From: Bacteroides sp.
Lineage (GTDB): Bacteria > Bacteroidota > Bacteroidia > Bacteroidales > P3
Length of the DNA: 64,000 bases
Direction of reading: 5' to 3'
Assembly: GCA_023662825.1 (NCBI GenBank)
Contig: JAMPIH010000010.1
Coordinates: forward strand, 1 to 64,000
Under the pieces are notes generated by a model. The model saw nothing but the letters and a program-made list of their open reading frames with translations, was not told the DNA's origin and searched no databases. Shown here one piece after another: positions 18,725-28,325 of this stretch; position 1 is the first letter of the stretch, and each line of letters opens with the position of its first letter. Made by a program: the position numbers and the translations under genes.

Positions 18725-19837
18725 CTAATATTCGAGATCTATCGTGACCGAGCCATTGCCGTCTTCATCGATAAGGGGGCTCGTTATCTTTACACGCTTC
18801 ACGTTGCCGTTGTCGTAAAAGGTGTATTCGATTTCCGCATACACGTCTTCGTATGTTTCATCATCGTCTTCGTAAACGTAGGACACCTTGGCGGGCAGGT
18901 TCTTGCTGGTCTTGCCCAGAAAACCGAATACGCCCACAAACTGTTCGTAAGAGAGCATCCCGCCGTAGGAGAACACGAGGTAGGCGAAATCTATATTACT
19001 GTTGTTTTCCTTGTCGGAATATTCCACGTGCAGGTCGGACCAGTCCATGCTGCCGGCCTTGGCCGCCTTGAATTTCCCATTCGCCTTGGAATGGTGTTTC
19101 TTGCCGGACTTATAATCATCGTTGTAGTAATAACCCACATTCACGATATTGCCGTTCTTCCACTCGAACTCAACCCTGTCCTCGTTGTAATCGCCGTCGT
19201 AATAGATTTTGACCAGCTGGCCGGCATTGTCGTATTCGTATTTGATTTTGTTCAGGCTGTACGATTCGTTGTCGAGCTTGATGGTGCCCTGACCCGAAAC
19301 GGCCGCACCTTTTTCCATATTGAGAGTATAGTTGCCGGACATGCTGCCGCTTTCGGAATATGATTCGTTTTCGTCGTATTCGTCCGGATCATAGACTTCC
19401 TTTCCTTCCACCTTGCCCGATCCGCTGATTTCCACACTCACCACATCGCCCTTGTAGGAAAAGGTCATGTTTCCGTTGCCGCTCGCGTTGTCTTCGGAAT
19501 GATGCTTGTACGATTCGCCTTCACCGGTTTCCGTGCAGTTATGCGTGGTCGAATAATCGCCGCTTGCGGTCAATTTCTTCATTACCCCGTCCGAATAACT
19601 GAAGTTCATCTTCAAATCCGCCTTGGTGGTAGTTTTGCTGGAATAGGAATATCCGTATTCATCTTCGACATATGCCGAAGTCAGGCTTCCCTTAACGGTC
19701 ATCTTGGCCACCAGAGTCTTTCCATCGGAACCGGCAATCTGGGAACCTCCCTTTTCGCCATCTCCGTTTTCCGACTCCTTGCAAGAAAACATTACGAACG
19801 GCACGCATGCCGCCAAAAGCAAAACACATTTCTTCAT
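18725..19837 (-). CDS. Lipoprotein, DUF4595-like beta-rich protein
   Basis: This 370-residue protein has a lipoprotein signal (MFSCKE, C19). The mature protein is rich in Tyr, Ser, Asp and Gly and built of repeated short beta-strand pairs (KIKYEYDNAGQLVKIYYDGD, FEWKNGNIVNVGYYYNDD). It continues with a NNSNIDFAYLVF motif that resembles DUF4595 lipoproteins of gut Bacteroidota. The repeats resemble RHS/YD-type elements only loosely. It is divergent from the hmu operon and is followed by the DUF4249 gene. No function can be assigned; an outer-membrane-anchored structural or binding role is likely from the signal peptide. Confidence 0.6.
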   Translation of the reverse strand: MKKCVLLLAACVPFVMFSCKESENGDGEKGGSQIAGSDGKTLVAKMTVKGSLTSAYVEDEYGYSYSSKTTTKADLKMNFSYSDGVMKKLTASGDYSTTHNCTETGEGESYKHHSEDNASGNGNMTFSYKGDVVSVEISGSGKVEGKEVYDPDEYDENESYSESGSMSGNYTLNMEKGAAVSGQGTIKLDNESYSLNKIKYEYDNAGQLVKIYYDGDYNEDRVEFEWKNGNIVNVGYYYNDDYKSGKKHHSKANGKFKAAKAGSMDWSDLHVEYSDKENNSNIDFAYLVFSYGGMLSYEQFVGVFGFLGKTSKNLPAKVSYVYEDDDETYEDVYAEIEYTFYDNGNVKRVKITSPLIDEDGNGSVTIDLEY

Positions 19838-19979
19838 CTTTGTAAGTGTTTATTTGTTAGTATTTTATTTTACAAAACGCGTTATATGACAATTGTAAAG
19901 GTACGAAATTACAGCAACTTGGGAGCACGGATACCTATACCGGAGTATTGCCGCCATAAAAAATACCTATTTTCGCGTA

Positions 19980-20010
19980 TTGGAGACCTTGGACGGAATC
20001 CTCAATTTTG
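19980..20010 (+). promoter_or_regulatory. Candidate hmu operon promoter
   Basis: A TTG (19980-19982) is followed after 20 bases by CAATTTTG (20003-20010), one mismatch from TAnnTTTG. The predicted leader before hmuY is about 70 bases. I see no convincing Fur-type operator. The assignment is tentative. Confidence 0.4.
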
Positions 20011-20085
20011 CAGCCGATTTTCGAGGGGTGGCTCCGGAAACCTGTCGGGAATCTCATTTTGTGTAACCAATAAAATTCAATATAC

Positions 20086-20664
20086 ATGAAAACAAAATTT
20101 TACTTCTTGGGACTTGCCCTCCTTTCAGTCTTGTTCCTTGCTTCCTGCAAAGACGATAAAGACAAGGATCCCGTGGGCAAGACCTTGACCAATGTGGACG
20201 TGAGCGCCTATGACAAATGGGTTTATCTGTCTTTTGAATCCGGCACTCCCATTGTAAAGGGCATTGACGAAGAGGCTCCCGCCCAATGGGATATCGCCCT
20301 GCACCGCGAAAACATCAAGACCAACCAGGGCTCGGCGTTGAAAACGGCCGCCACTTCGCTGAACGCGCTTACCGAAGTTCCCTCCGACGAGTTCACCGCC
20401 GATGTGATGACCGATTCCACGCTTGTCGTGGATATGAGCCAGATGATGGAAGGCATTATCGGTTATGCGAAATCCGAACTCAATATGGTGCTCAACGGTT
20501 GGGTGAGCCGTGGCGATGCGATGCCGCCCGTTTATACGGTAAGCGACAATATATTCGTAGTTAAAAGCAAAGACGGCAAGTACACCAAGATCAAGTTCAC
20601 GTCTTATAAAAACGACATGGATAAGACCGGTTTCGCCACCTTTAGCTACGAGTACGATTTTTAA
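20086..20664 (+). CDS. hmuY: HmuY-family heme-binding lipoprotein
   Basis: This 192-residue protein has a lipoprotein signal (LLASC... in LFLASCKDD, C21) and the HmuY fold signature QWDIALHRENIKTNQGSA near residues 67-84. HmuY is a surface or secreted hemophore that takes heme from host proteins and passes it to HmuR. The Porphyromonas gingivalis protein uses two His ligands; this protein has only one His in its whole length, within the conserved structural motif, so heme ligation would have to use other residues such as Met (MSQMM near 117-121, MPP near 146). It is the first gene of the hmu operon. Confidence 0.88.
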   Translation: MKTKFYFLGLALLSVLFLASCKDDKDKDPVGKTLTNVDVSAYDKWVYLSFESGTPIVKGIDEEAPAQWDIALHRENIKTNQGSALKTAATSLNALTEVPSDEFTADVMTDSTLVVDMSQMMEGIIGYAKSELNMVLNGWVSRGDAMPPVYTVSDNIFVVKSKDGKYTKIKFTSYKNDMDKTGFATFSYEYDF

Positions 20665-20738
20665 TTCTTGTCTTAGGTTCTGTTACCGGGGAGTGTTTCG
20701 GTCCGACGCTCTCCGGCCTTGCTAAGGAATAAGAAACA

Positions 20739-22919
20739 ATGCGCAGGCTCTTTCTCTTTTGTTTGCTTTTGAACGCCACCTTCTCCATAGGTTCGGCGCA
20801 ACGTCTGAGCGGACGCATTCTGGATGCCGACGGTGCACCGCTGCCCATGGCCACCTTGCAGATACAGGGCGGGAAAGGCGCGGTATCGGGCATCGACGGA
20901 AAGTACAGCTATCAGTTTCCCGGCAAGGGCGTGTATCGTGTGGCTGTACGCTACACGGGCTACGATCCGGTGGATGTGGTGCTTCGCATGGTTCGCGACA
21001 CCACGGTTGATTTTACACTCCACCTTGCCCAATCGAAATTAGACGCGGTGGTGGTTACCGGCACCCGCACGCCCAAGATGCTGAAAGACGTGCCGGTGGT
21101 CACCACGGTTATCTCGGCCAAAGAAATAGAAAAGACAGGTGCCCTCAACATTGCCGACGTGCTGCAGACCGAAATTCCGGGCGTGGAATTCAGCCGCCAG
21201 ATGGACGGCCAGGTGGTGATGAACATGCAGGGCATGGGCGGCAGCGATGTTCTCTTCTTGATAGACGGAGAGCGCATGGCGGGCGAAAGCCTCAACAACA
21301 TAGACTATGAACGCCTCAACATGGACAATATCGAACGGGTGGAAATCGTGCGCGGCGCGGGTTCTGCACTCTACGGTTCCAACGCCATAGGCGGCGTGGT
21401 CAACATCATCACCAAGGAGGCCGACCGCCCCTGGTCGCTCAACGTAAACGGCCGCTACGGCTCCAACAACGAATGGAAAACGGGCGCAACCTTAGGTTTC
21501 GACAAGAAAAGATTCAACAGCGTTACCAACGTCTCCTATAAATCGGTGGACACCTATACGCTCAAAGGCCGGGATTCGGCTTCGGAGGAATCCATCATCT
21601 ACGGCGGACGCACCGTCAACGCCAGCCAAAGCTTCCGTTTCGACCTCCTGCCAAACCTCTCGCTCAAGGTACGGGGCGGATTCTACCACCGGGAACGCGA
21701 TTACACCGAAAAACGCATCAACCGCTATATCGACGGAACGGCGGGGGTTGCGCTCGACTACAACATCACCGAAAAGGCGCACCTGCGGGCGGATTATGCC
21801 TTCGACCTCTACGACAAATACGACCATTTCCCGATAGCGGGCATCACCACGAAGGAATACAGCAATATGCAGAACAAGGCGAACCTGCAGTTCGACTATA
21901 ACTTCACACCCGACAATATCCTTACCGTGGGCGCCGAATACTTTAACGAAACGCTGATGTCGAACCAGTTCGACACCACCTCCGGCGGCGATTTCAAGAA
22001 TTACATGGCGCATACGGCGGTGGCCTACGCCCAGCACGACATCAGCTTCAAGAAGCAATGGTACCTGGTGTATGGACTGCGCATGGACTACAACAGCCAG
22101 TTCAGGCTGCCCCACCTCTCGCCCAAGGTTTCGCTGATGTACAAAATAAAGCCGGTGTCGCTGCGGCTCTCGTATGCAGGCGGATTCCGCGCGCCCTCGC
22201 TCAAGGAAAGGTACTCCAACTACGATATGGGAGGTCAGGGATGGTTCATCATTTACGGAGACCCCAAACTGAAGCCTGAGAAGAGCCAGAACGTGATGCT
22301 GAGCGCCGAATACGCGCACAACCGCTTCAGCTTTACGGCCAGCGGCTACTACTGCCATACCAAAGACAAGATAACCACCGTGTATAACCTAAAGCAGGAC
22401 ACGGCCTTTTACCGCAACATAAATATGTCGCACACCGCCGGTTTCGACGCCAGCTTTATGGTGAAGCTGCCCTATGGTTTCGGCATCAAGCTGAACTATG
22501 CCTACGTGTTCGACCGGCAGAAAGAGGGCGGGGTGAACGTGAGTTACGCACGCCCGCACACGGGGGTGGCGCGTTTCGACTATCACTTTGAAAAAGCCTG
22601 GTACAGCCTGGGCGTTTCGCTGAGCGGGCGCGTGCTGTCGGGTCTAAGCTCGGTGGCCTACACCGACCGAAACGATGAAAACGGAACCCCCATCTACGAA
22701 AAGGTACACTATCCGGCCTACACCATGTGGAAACTCAACGTCAACCAACGCTTTATGGACGCCGTTTCGCTGAACGTGGGATTAGACAATATCTTTAACT
22801 ACAAGCCCAAAGACTACGACTTGATTTCGTCCACCTCGCCGGGTATCACATTCTATGTGTCGCTGGCGGTGGATATAGACGGCCTGGCGGATTTCGCCTC
22901 AAAAAAGAAGAGTAGATAA
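20739..22919 (+). CDS. hmuR: TonB-dependent heme receptor HmuR
   Basis: This 726-residue outer-membrane receptor has a signal peptide (1-20), a carboxypeptidase-regulatory-like N-terminal domain (RLSGRILDADGAPLPMATL), the plug domain (VVVTGTRTPKMLKDVPVV near 103-120; IERVEIVRGAGSALYGSNAI near 198-217) and a 22-strand type beta-barrel to the C-terminus. A FRAP motif typical of heme receptors is at residues 483-486. It imports heme using TonB-ExbBD energy. It lies 75 bases after hmuY and 21 before hmuS. Confidence 0.93.
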   Translation: MRRLFLFCLLLNATFSIGSAQRLSGRILDADGAPLPMATLQIQGGKGAVSGIDGKYSYQFPGKGVYRVAVRYTGYDPVDVVLRMVRDTTVDFTLHLAQSKLDAVVVTGTRTPKMLKDVPVVTTVISAKEIEKTGALNIADVLQTEIPGVEFSRQMDGQVVMNMQGMGGSDVLFLIDGERMAGESLNNIDYERLNMDNIERVEIVRGAGSALYGSNAIGGVVNIITKEADRPWSLNVNGRYGSNNEWKTGATLGFDKKRFNSVTNVSYKSVDTYTLKGRDSASEESIIYGGRTVNASQSFRFDLLPNLSLKVRGGFYHRERDYTEKRINRYIDGTAGVALDYNITEKAHLRADYAFDLYDKYDHFPIAGITTKEYSNMQNKANLQFDYNFTPDNILTVGAEYFNETLMSNQFDTTSGGDFKNYMAHTAVAYAQHDISFKKQWYLVYGLRMDYNSQFRLPHLSPKVSLMYKIKPVSLRLSYAGGFRAPSLKERYSNYDMGGQGWFIIYGDPKLKPEKSQNVMLSAEYAHNRFSFTASGYYCHTKDKITTVYNLKQDTAFYRNINMSHTAGFDASFMVKLPYGFGIKLNYAYVFDRQKEGGVNVSYARPHTGVARFDYHFEKAWYSLGVSLSGRVLSGLSSVAYTDRNDENGTPIYEKVHYPAYTMWKLNVNQRFMDAVSLNVGLDNIFNYKPKDYDLISSTSPGITFYVSLAVDIDGLADFASKKKSR

Positions 22920-22940
22920 CATAGCGTTTTAGATACTGCG

Positions 22941-25900
22941 ATGAAAAAGAAAACGATTTTCGGAATGACGGCATGCGTCATTCTACTGCTGGCATTATGG
23001 ATTTTGTGGGCGTGCCTGGCCTCGCCCACCAAGATCGCCTTGGTGAACTTTCAGGATTTCCAGGTGGCCAAGATGGTGCGTTCCACCGAGAATGGCTTCG
23101 TGAAGGCCCGTCCGATAAGCGTGGACGAACTGAGCCGCGTCAAGAAATACGATGCGGTATTGGTGTTCGGCATGGGCCTGCGCATTACGGGCGAAGACCG
23201 CGCCCTATTGCAGAAGATTGCCGACAAGGGCGTGCCGTTCTACAGTTTCGCCACCACCAGTCCCGACAACAATATCTGCAATTTAGACAGCGTGCAGGCT
23301 TCCGTGCTGGAAGACTACCTGGGCAACGGCGGAACCTCCAACTACCGCAGCATGTTCAACTATATCCGCAAGGAACTCTGCGGCAAGAGCCTCTTTACGG
23401 GAAGCATCGATTCGGTAAGGAGCATCAATCCCGACTGCCTCTTCCATATAGGCGAGGACTTGGCGTTCAACACCGTGGCCGAATACGAAAGCTATCTGAA
23501 GGAAAAGGGTCTCTATAAGGACGGTCAGAAAAAGATAGCCCTCCTTACCGGCATCGCGGGCCCGTTCAACACCAACACCGAGCATTTGGACGCCATCATA
23601 TCCGCGTTTCAAGACAGAGGCTACCGCATGTATCCGATCGCCAGTTTCATGAAGCGTCTGGCATTCCTGCGCGAGATACAGCCCGACGCGGCCATCTATC
23701 TGCCGCACGGACGATTGGCGATGGGCCAGGGCGAACGCGCCGTGCAATGGCTGCAGCAAAACAACATTCCCCTTTTCTGCCCGCTCACGATGAACGCCAC
23801 CTACGACAGCTGGATGGCCGACAGGCAGGGCATGAGCGGCGGTTTCCTGAGCCAGAGCCTCGTGATGCCCGAACTGGACGGCGGCATCCTTCCCTACGCG
23901 CTCATAGCCCAATACAAGGACAAGGACGGCATCTACCTTTTCAAGGCCGTGCCCGAGCGCCTCGAGGGTTTCTGCAATACGGTGGAAGCCTACCTGAACC
24001 TGCGCAGCAAGGCGAACAAGGACAAGAAAATCGCCCTCTACTACTTCAAGGGCCCCGGTTCCTCGGCCTTGACCGCCGCCGGCCTCGAAGTCTTGCCCTC
24101 GCTCTACAATGTGTTGCTCCGCCTGCAGAAAGAGGGCTACAATGTGAGCGGCCTGCCTACATCTTTGGACGCTTTCGAGAAGATGCTGATGGAACGCGCT
24201 CCCGTGTTCAACAGTTATGCGGAGGGAAGCATGGCGCGCTACCTCTCGTCGAATTATCCGCAGTGGGTAAAGGGCAGTGATCTGGATGCCTGGCTCAAAA
24301 AGGCACTCTTGCCGGAAATCTATGCCGAACTTACCGCCAAATACGGTGCCGTGCCGGGCGACTACTACACCCGCGTTGTGGACGAGGCCAAGGAAATAGC
24401 CGTTACCTGTATCTGCTTCGGCAATGTAGTGGTGTTGCCCCAACCGGTGCAGAGCACGGGCGAGAACTCATTCCAGGCCGTGCACGGTTCCAATCCCGTG
24501 CCGCCTTATCCCTACCTCGCCTCGTATTTCTGGGCGCGCAACGGCTTCGGTGCCGACGCCATGATTCATTTCGGCACGCATGGCTCGCTCGAGTTCGTGC
24601 CCGGCAAGCAGGTGGCCTTGAGTTCGGCCGACTGGACCGACCGCCTGGTGGGCGACGTGCCTCACTTCTACCTCTACACCATTGCCGACGTGGGCGAGGC
24701 CATAATTGCCAAACGCCGTTCGTATGCCGTTACGGTGAGCCATCTGAGCCCTCCGTTCATGGAAAGCGGTTTGGGTCGCGAAGTGGCGCAGATGCAGTCG
24801 ATGATAGGCGATTACCTTGCCAAGGCGGAAGATGAAAGCTATATGCCCGAAAAGAATATCCAGATCAAGAAAATGGCGGTGAAGATGGGGCTGCACCGCG
24901 ACTTGGAACTGGACAGCAACCTGCAGCAGCCCTACACCTTGGCGGAAATCCAGGAGATTGACAATTTCGCCACCGAATTGTCGCAGGAAAAGGTGCTGGG
25001 ATGTCCTTACGTGTTGGGCGAACCTTTTCCGGAAGACAGGATCAGGAGTTCGGCGCGTGCGCTTGCACAGGAACTTGCCGCCCACGGCATAGTGCAAGAA
25101 GATTTCGAGCAGAATATCCAAACCGCCTTACGGCTGAGTCCGCAACGCGAGATGCAGGCTTTGGTCAACGCCCTCAACGGCGGCTATGTGGCGCCCACTT
25201 CGGGCGGGGATTACCTTTCCAATCCCTCGGCCATCCCCACGGGACGCAACCTCTACGCCATCAATGCCGAGACCACGCCCACGGCGGCCGCTTGGGAAAA
25301 GGGCAGGAAGATGGGCGACGAGATGATAGCCGACTATGCGGCCAAGCACGGCAAGATTCCGAGCAAGGTAAGCTTTACGCTTTGGTCGGGCAGCTTTATC
25401 GAAAGCGAAGGGGCCACGCTGGCGCAGATTCTCTATCTGCTGGGCGTTGAACCGGTGCGCGACCGCTTTGGCCGTGTGCTCGACGTGCAGCTGATTCCGC
25501 AGGAAGAACTGGGCAGGCCGCGCATCGACGTGGTGGTGCAGACCTCCGGTCAGTTCCGCGACCTGGCGGCTTCCCGCCTGGAACTTCTGCAACGTGCCAT
25601 CGCCATGGCCGCCGCTTCCGAAGACAAGGGCGACAACTTTGTGGCGCAGGGCAATGTGGCGGCCGAAAAGGTGCTGCTGGCCAAGGGCTACAGCCCCAAG
25701 GAAGCCCGCGAACTTTCCTCCACACGTGTGTTCGGCGGCCTCAACGGAAGTTCGGGAACCGGCATCACAGGCATGGTGCAGGCCGGCGACCGCTGGGAAA
25801 AGGAATCGGAGATTTCGGACACCTACCTCCACAACATGGGCGCCATATACAGTTCCTCGCAAGACTGGGGCGACTTCAAGGAAGGGCTTTTCGAAGCCGC

Positions 25901-26753
25901 CCTGCAGAACACCGACGTGGTGGTTCAACCCCGCCAGAGCAACACTTGGGGAGCCTTGAGCCTCGACCACGTGTATGAATTCATGGGCGGCCTCACCCTT
26001 ACCGTGCGCAACGTCACCGGCAAGGACCCCGACAACTATTTCAACGACCTGCGCAACCGCTACAACGCCCGCGTGCAGGACTTGCGCTCGGCCATCGGTG
26101 TGGAATCGCGCACCACCTTCTTCAATCCCAACTACATCAAGGAACAGATGAAGGGCGGGGCGAGTGCGGCGGCCGGCTTTACCGAACTGGTTCAGAACAC
26201 CTACGGCTGGAACGTGATGAAGCCTTCGGTGATCGACAACCAGATGTGGGATCAGGTGTATGACGTATATGTGAAAGACGTGAACAACCTGGACGTAAGG
26301 AAGTTCTTCGAGAACGAAAGCCCCGCCGCCTTGCAGGAAATGACCGCCGTGATGATGGAGACCGCCCGCAAGGGCTATTGGCAGGCCACCGAAGCCCAGT
26401 TGGCCGACATCGCCAGGGTGCATGCCGAACTGGTGGAGAAATACGGGGCCTGCTGCAACGGCTTTACCTGCGGCAACGCATTGTTGAAAGACTTTATGTC
26501 GCAGAAACTCGAACCTGAACAGGCCCTGCAATATAAATCAGAAGTGCGCAAGGCCCTGCAGGCAGAGCCGGTGGCCGACAACGGCAAGTCGGTGGTGTTG
26601 GAAAAAGAACAGAAAGACCTTTCCCAAACACGCAGTCTCGATAGTACCCGTGTTATCCTCTTGGTGTTTGGCGTAGTGGCGGTGGTGGCTGTGCTTGCCT
26701 CCGCCGTGCTGATACGAAAGAAACGGAAAGCCACACAAGGAAACATCCGCTAA
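22941..26753 (+). CDS. hmuS: CobN-like HmuS, membrane-anchored chelatase-type protein
   Basis: This 1270-residue protein has an N-terminal membrane anchor (about residues 9-26), a CobN/magnesium-chelatase H-type body and a second membrane helix near 1238-1258 before a basic tail. The CobN motif HFGTHGSLEFVPGKQVALS begins at H543. Though homologous to cobaltochelatase CobN, it is encoded with a heme receptor, not cobalamin genes. HmuS of this type has been reported to act in anaerobic release of iron from heme; to my knowledge that is the best current function. It would work on the periplasmic side with HmuTUV. Confidence 0.92.
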   Translation: MKKKTIFGMTACVILLLALWILWACLASPTKIALVNFQDFQVAKMVRSTENGFVKARPISVDELSRVKKYDAVLVFGMGLRITGEDRALLQKIADKGVPFYSFATTSPDNNICNLDSVQASVLEDYLGNGGTSNYRSMFNYIRKELCGKSLFTGSIDSVRSINPDCLFHIGEDLAFNTVAEYESYLKEKGLYKDGQKKIALLTGIAGPFNTNTEHLDAIISAFQDRGYRMYPIASFMKRLAFLREIQPDAAIYLPHGRLAMGQGERAVQWLQQNNIPLFCPLTMNATYDSWMADRQGMSGGFLSQSLVMPELDGGILPYALIAQYKDKDGIYLFKAVPERLEGFCNTVEAYLNLRSKANKDKKIALYYFKGPGSSALTAAGLEVLPSLYNVLLRLQKEGYNVSGLPTSLDAFEKMLMERAPVFNSYAEGSMARYLSSNYPQWVKGSDLDAWLKKALLPEIYAELTAKYGAVPGDYYTRVVDEAKEIAVTCICFGNVVVLPQPVQSTGENSFQAVHGSNPVPPYPYLASYFWARNGFGADAMIHFGTHGSLEFVPGKQVALSSADWTDRLVGDVPHFYLYTIADVGEAIIAKRRSYAVTVSHLSPPFMESGLGREVAQMQSMIGDYLAKAEDESYMPEKNIQIKKMAVKMGLHRDLELDSNLQQPYTLAEIQEIDNFATELSQEKVLGCPYVLGEPFPEDRIRSSARALAQELAAHGIVQEDFEQNIQTALRLSPQREMQALVNALNGGYVAPTSGGDYLSNPSAIPTGRNLYAINAETTPTAAAWEKGRKMGDEMIADYAAKHGKIPSKVSFTLWSGSFIESEGATLAQILYLLGVEPVRDRFGRVLDVQLIPQEELGRPRIDVVVQTSGQFRDLAASRLELLQRAIAMAAASEDKGDNFVAQGNVAAEKVLLAKGYSPKEARELSSTRVFGGLNGSSGTGITGMVQAGDRWEKESEISDTYLHNMGAIYSSSQDWGDFKEGLFEAALQNTDVVVQPRQSNTWGALSLDHVYEFMGGLTLTVRNVTGKDPDNYFNDLRNRYNARVQDLRSAIGVESRTTFFNPNYIKEQMKGGASAAAGFTELVQNTYGWNVMKPSVIDNQMWDQVYDVYVKDVNNLDVRKFFENESPAALQEMTAVMMETARKGYWQATEAQLADIARVHAELVEKYGACCNGFTCGNALLKDFMSQKLEPEQALQYKSEVRKALQAEPVADNGKSVVLEKEQKDLSQTRSLDSTRVILLVFGVVAVVAVLASAVLIRKKRKATQGNIR

Positions 26754-26769
26754 AAAAGCGTGTAAGGAA

Positions 26770-27330
26770 ATGGAAAGCATTCTTCTGTTGATGACTCTGC
26801 TCTGCCTGTTGACGGGAATTTTCCGCAACAGCCTCTCTCCCGGCAAGTATTATCCGGCGGTGTTCGCCGTGGTGTGCGCGCTGTTCGTGCTGCTGTCGGG
26901 GCGCTATGCGGTGCAGGTAAACAAACTGGCCGTGAGCGAGGCATTCGCCAAACCGGAAGTGATGCAGAACATCAACGTGCTCATTACCTTACACATATTG
27001 TTTACCTTGGGCTTCGCGGCCTCCAAGATGCAGAAGGCCTTCGGGCTCGAAAACCCGCTGTTTTACCGCATACTGGAATATGTGCCGCCCTTGCTGGTGT
27101 TCCCCGCCTTGTTCTACTGCCACATCGTGCTGCTGTTCTCGTTTGCGGGTGTGTCGTTCACGCTTATCGGCACGGTGTTCGCCCTCATCACCCTGCTCTG
27201 CATGGGCGGCGGCGCCTACCTGTTCCGCGCCGCCGTACCGGAAACCGAATTGAGAACGGAACTGCTGCTGATTGTGGAACTGCTGCTGTTCTTTCTCACC
27301 ATTTTCAGTTATGGAATTTTCTTCAGCTAA
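26770..27330 (+). CDS. hmuT: HmuT-like small integral membrane protein
   Basis: This 186-residue protein has five or six hydrophobic helices and few charged residues. It has no catalytic motif. Position between the CobN-like gene and the MotA/TolQ/ExbB gene matches hmuT of the Porphyromonas hmuYRSTUV order. It starts 16 bases after hmuS. It is likely part of an inner-membrane complex with HmuU and HmuV. Confidence 0.75.
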   Translation: MESILLLMTLLCLLTGIFRNSLSPGKYYPAVFAVVCALFVLLSGRYAVQVNKLAVSEAFAKPEVMQNINVLITLHILFTLGFAASKMQKAFGLENPLFYRILEYVPPLLVFPALFYCHIVLLFSFAGVSFTLIGTVFALITLLCMGGGAYLFRAAVPETELRTELLLIVELLLFFLTIFSYGIFFS

Positions 27331-27341
27331 AAATTAAAGAC

Positions 27342-27938
27342 ATGAATACGTTAACGACTGTAATGTTTTGGATTGCCAGCGGTTTCTTGATACCGGTGGT
27401 TATCGGCCTGCTGTATTTCTTCGTGCGCAGCATCCTGCTGTTGGGCGGTTTCGTATCGAAATACGTGCAACGCTCGCGCATGGAAAAGGAAGTGAAGGCG
27501 GCCATGGAGAACCTGAACGAAAGCAATGTGCGCGATTTGAAGTTCTCGCCCGGAATCTCCTCAAACCCGTTGGTCAACTGCATGAACAGCATCGTTTCCA
27601 ACGAATACAACGAGGCGGTGGTCAACAAGACCGTTTCCGAATACGAGCTTGCCGGCGGCAAGGAACTCGACCAGGCCAAGATTCTGGTGAAGTTCGGCCC
27701 TATCCTGGGCTTGATGGGCACGCTGATTCCCATGGGGCCGGCCTTGGCGGGGCTTTCCTCGGGCGACATCGCCTCGATGGCCTACAACATGCAGGTGGCC
27801 TTCGCCACCACGGTGTTGGGCTTGTTCGCCGGAGCGGTGGGTTTCGTGCTCTACCAGACCAAGCAACGCTGGGCGCAGAAAGACCTCGTGCGCCTCGATT
27901 TCGTGTGCCAGCTAATGAAACAAAGCCAAAACGCCTAA
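27342..27938 (+). CDS. hmuU: HmuU, MotA/TolQ/ExbB proton channel family protein
   Basis: This 198-residue protein has an N-terminal membrane segment, a cytoplasmic stretch and the ExbB-type helix pair KFGPILGLMGTLIPMGPALAGL and VAFATTVLGLFAGAVGFVLY near residues 113-166. The family converts proton flow into mechanical work on partner proteins. I start it at ATG 27342, 11 bases after hmuT; a longer frame upstream only overlaps hmuT in another frame. With HmuV as the ExbD-like partner it may energise HmuS or HmuR. Confidence 0.88.
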   Translation: MNTLTTVMFWIASGFLIPVVIGLLYFFVRSILLLGGFVSKYVQRSRMEKEVKAAMENLNESNVRDLKFSPGISSNPLVNCMNSIVSNEYNEAVVNKTVSEYELAGGKELDQAKILVKFGPILGLMGTLIPMGPALAGLSSGDIASMAYNMQVAFATTVLGLFAGAVGFVLYQTKQRWAQKDLVRLDFVCQLMKQSQNA

Positions 27939-27948
27939 TTCTCGAGCC

Positions 27949-28272
27949 ATGAGACGCAGGATATTGCAAGACAACGAAGACCAGGATCCGGTAGCCATGC
28001 TCTCCAACCTGTTCGATGTGGCCATGGTATTCGCCGTGGCGCTGATGGTGGCGCTCGTCGCCCGCTTCAACATGACCGAGATTTTTTCGCAGGAAGACTA
28101 CACGATCGTGAAGAATCCGGGGCAGGAAAATATGGAGATCATCACCAAGGAAGGTCAGACCATCAATAAATACAGACCCTCCGAAAACCAGGAAGGTTCG
28201 GGCAAGAAGGGCCGCAAGGTGGGCGTGGCCTACGAACTCGAAAACGGCGAAATCATTTATATTCCGGAATAA
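27949..28272 (+). CDS. hmuV: HmuV, DUF2149 (ExbD-like partner)
   Basis: This 107-residue protein has one membrane segment (LFDVAMVFAVALMVALVARF, residues 21-40) and a soluble tail, the DUF2149 layout. The topology resembles ExbD/TolR. In hmu loci it always accompanies the MotA/TolQ/ExbB protein. It is the last gene of the operon, 10 bases after hmuU. Confidence 0.85.
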   Translation: MRRRILQDNEDQDPVAMLSNLFDVAMVFAVALMVALVARFNMTEIFSQEDYTIVKNPGQENMEIITKEGQTINKYRPSENQEGSGKKGRKVGVAYELENGEIIYIPE

Positions 28273-28285
28273 GCGGAATTATGGC

Positions 28286-28293
28286 TACTTTTG
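28286..28293 (+). promoter_or_regulatory. -7 promoter element for the SulP gene
   Basis: TACTTTTG at 28286-28293 is a perfect TAnnTTTG box. It lies downstream of an earlier in-frame ATG (28281) and before the ATG at 28326. A message starting near 28299 would exclude the upstream ATG, which supports the later start. No clear -33 element is visible. Confidence 0.45.
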
Positions 28294-28325
28294 CGGGCTT
28301 TTTGCAAGTTGTCAATCGTAGCCAA

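Noticed and set aside
25128-26531. Minus-strand open frame of 467 codons inside hmuS
   Set aside because: It is antisense to the CobN-like gene, which has strong motifs.
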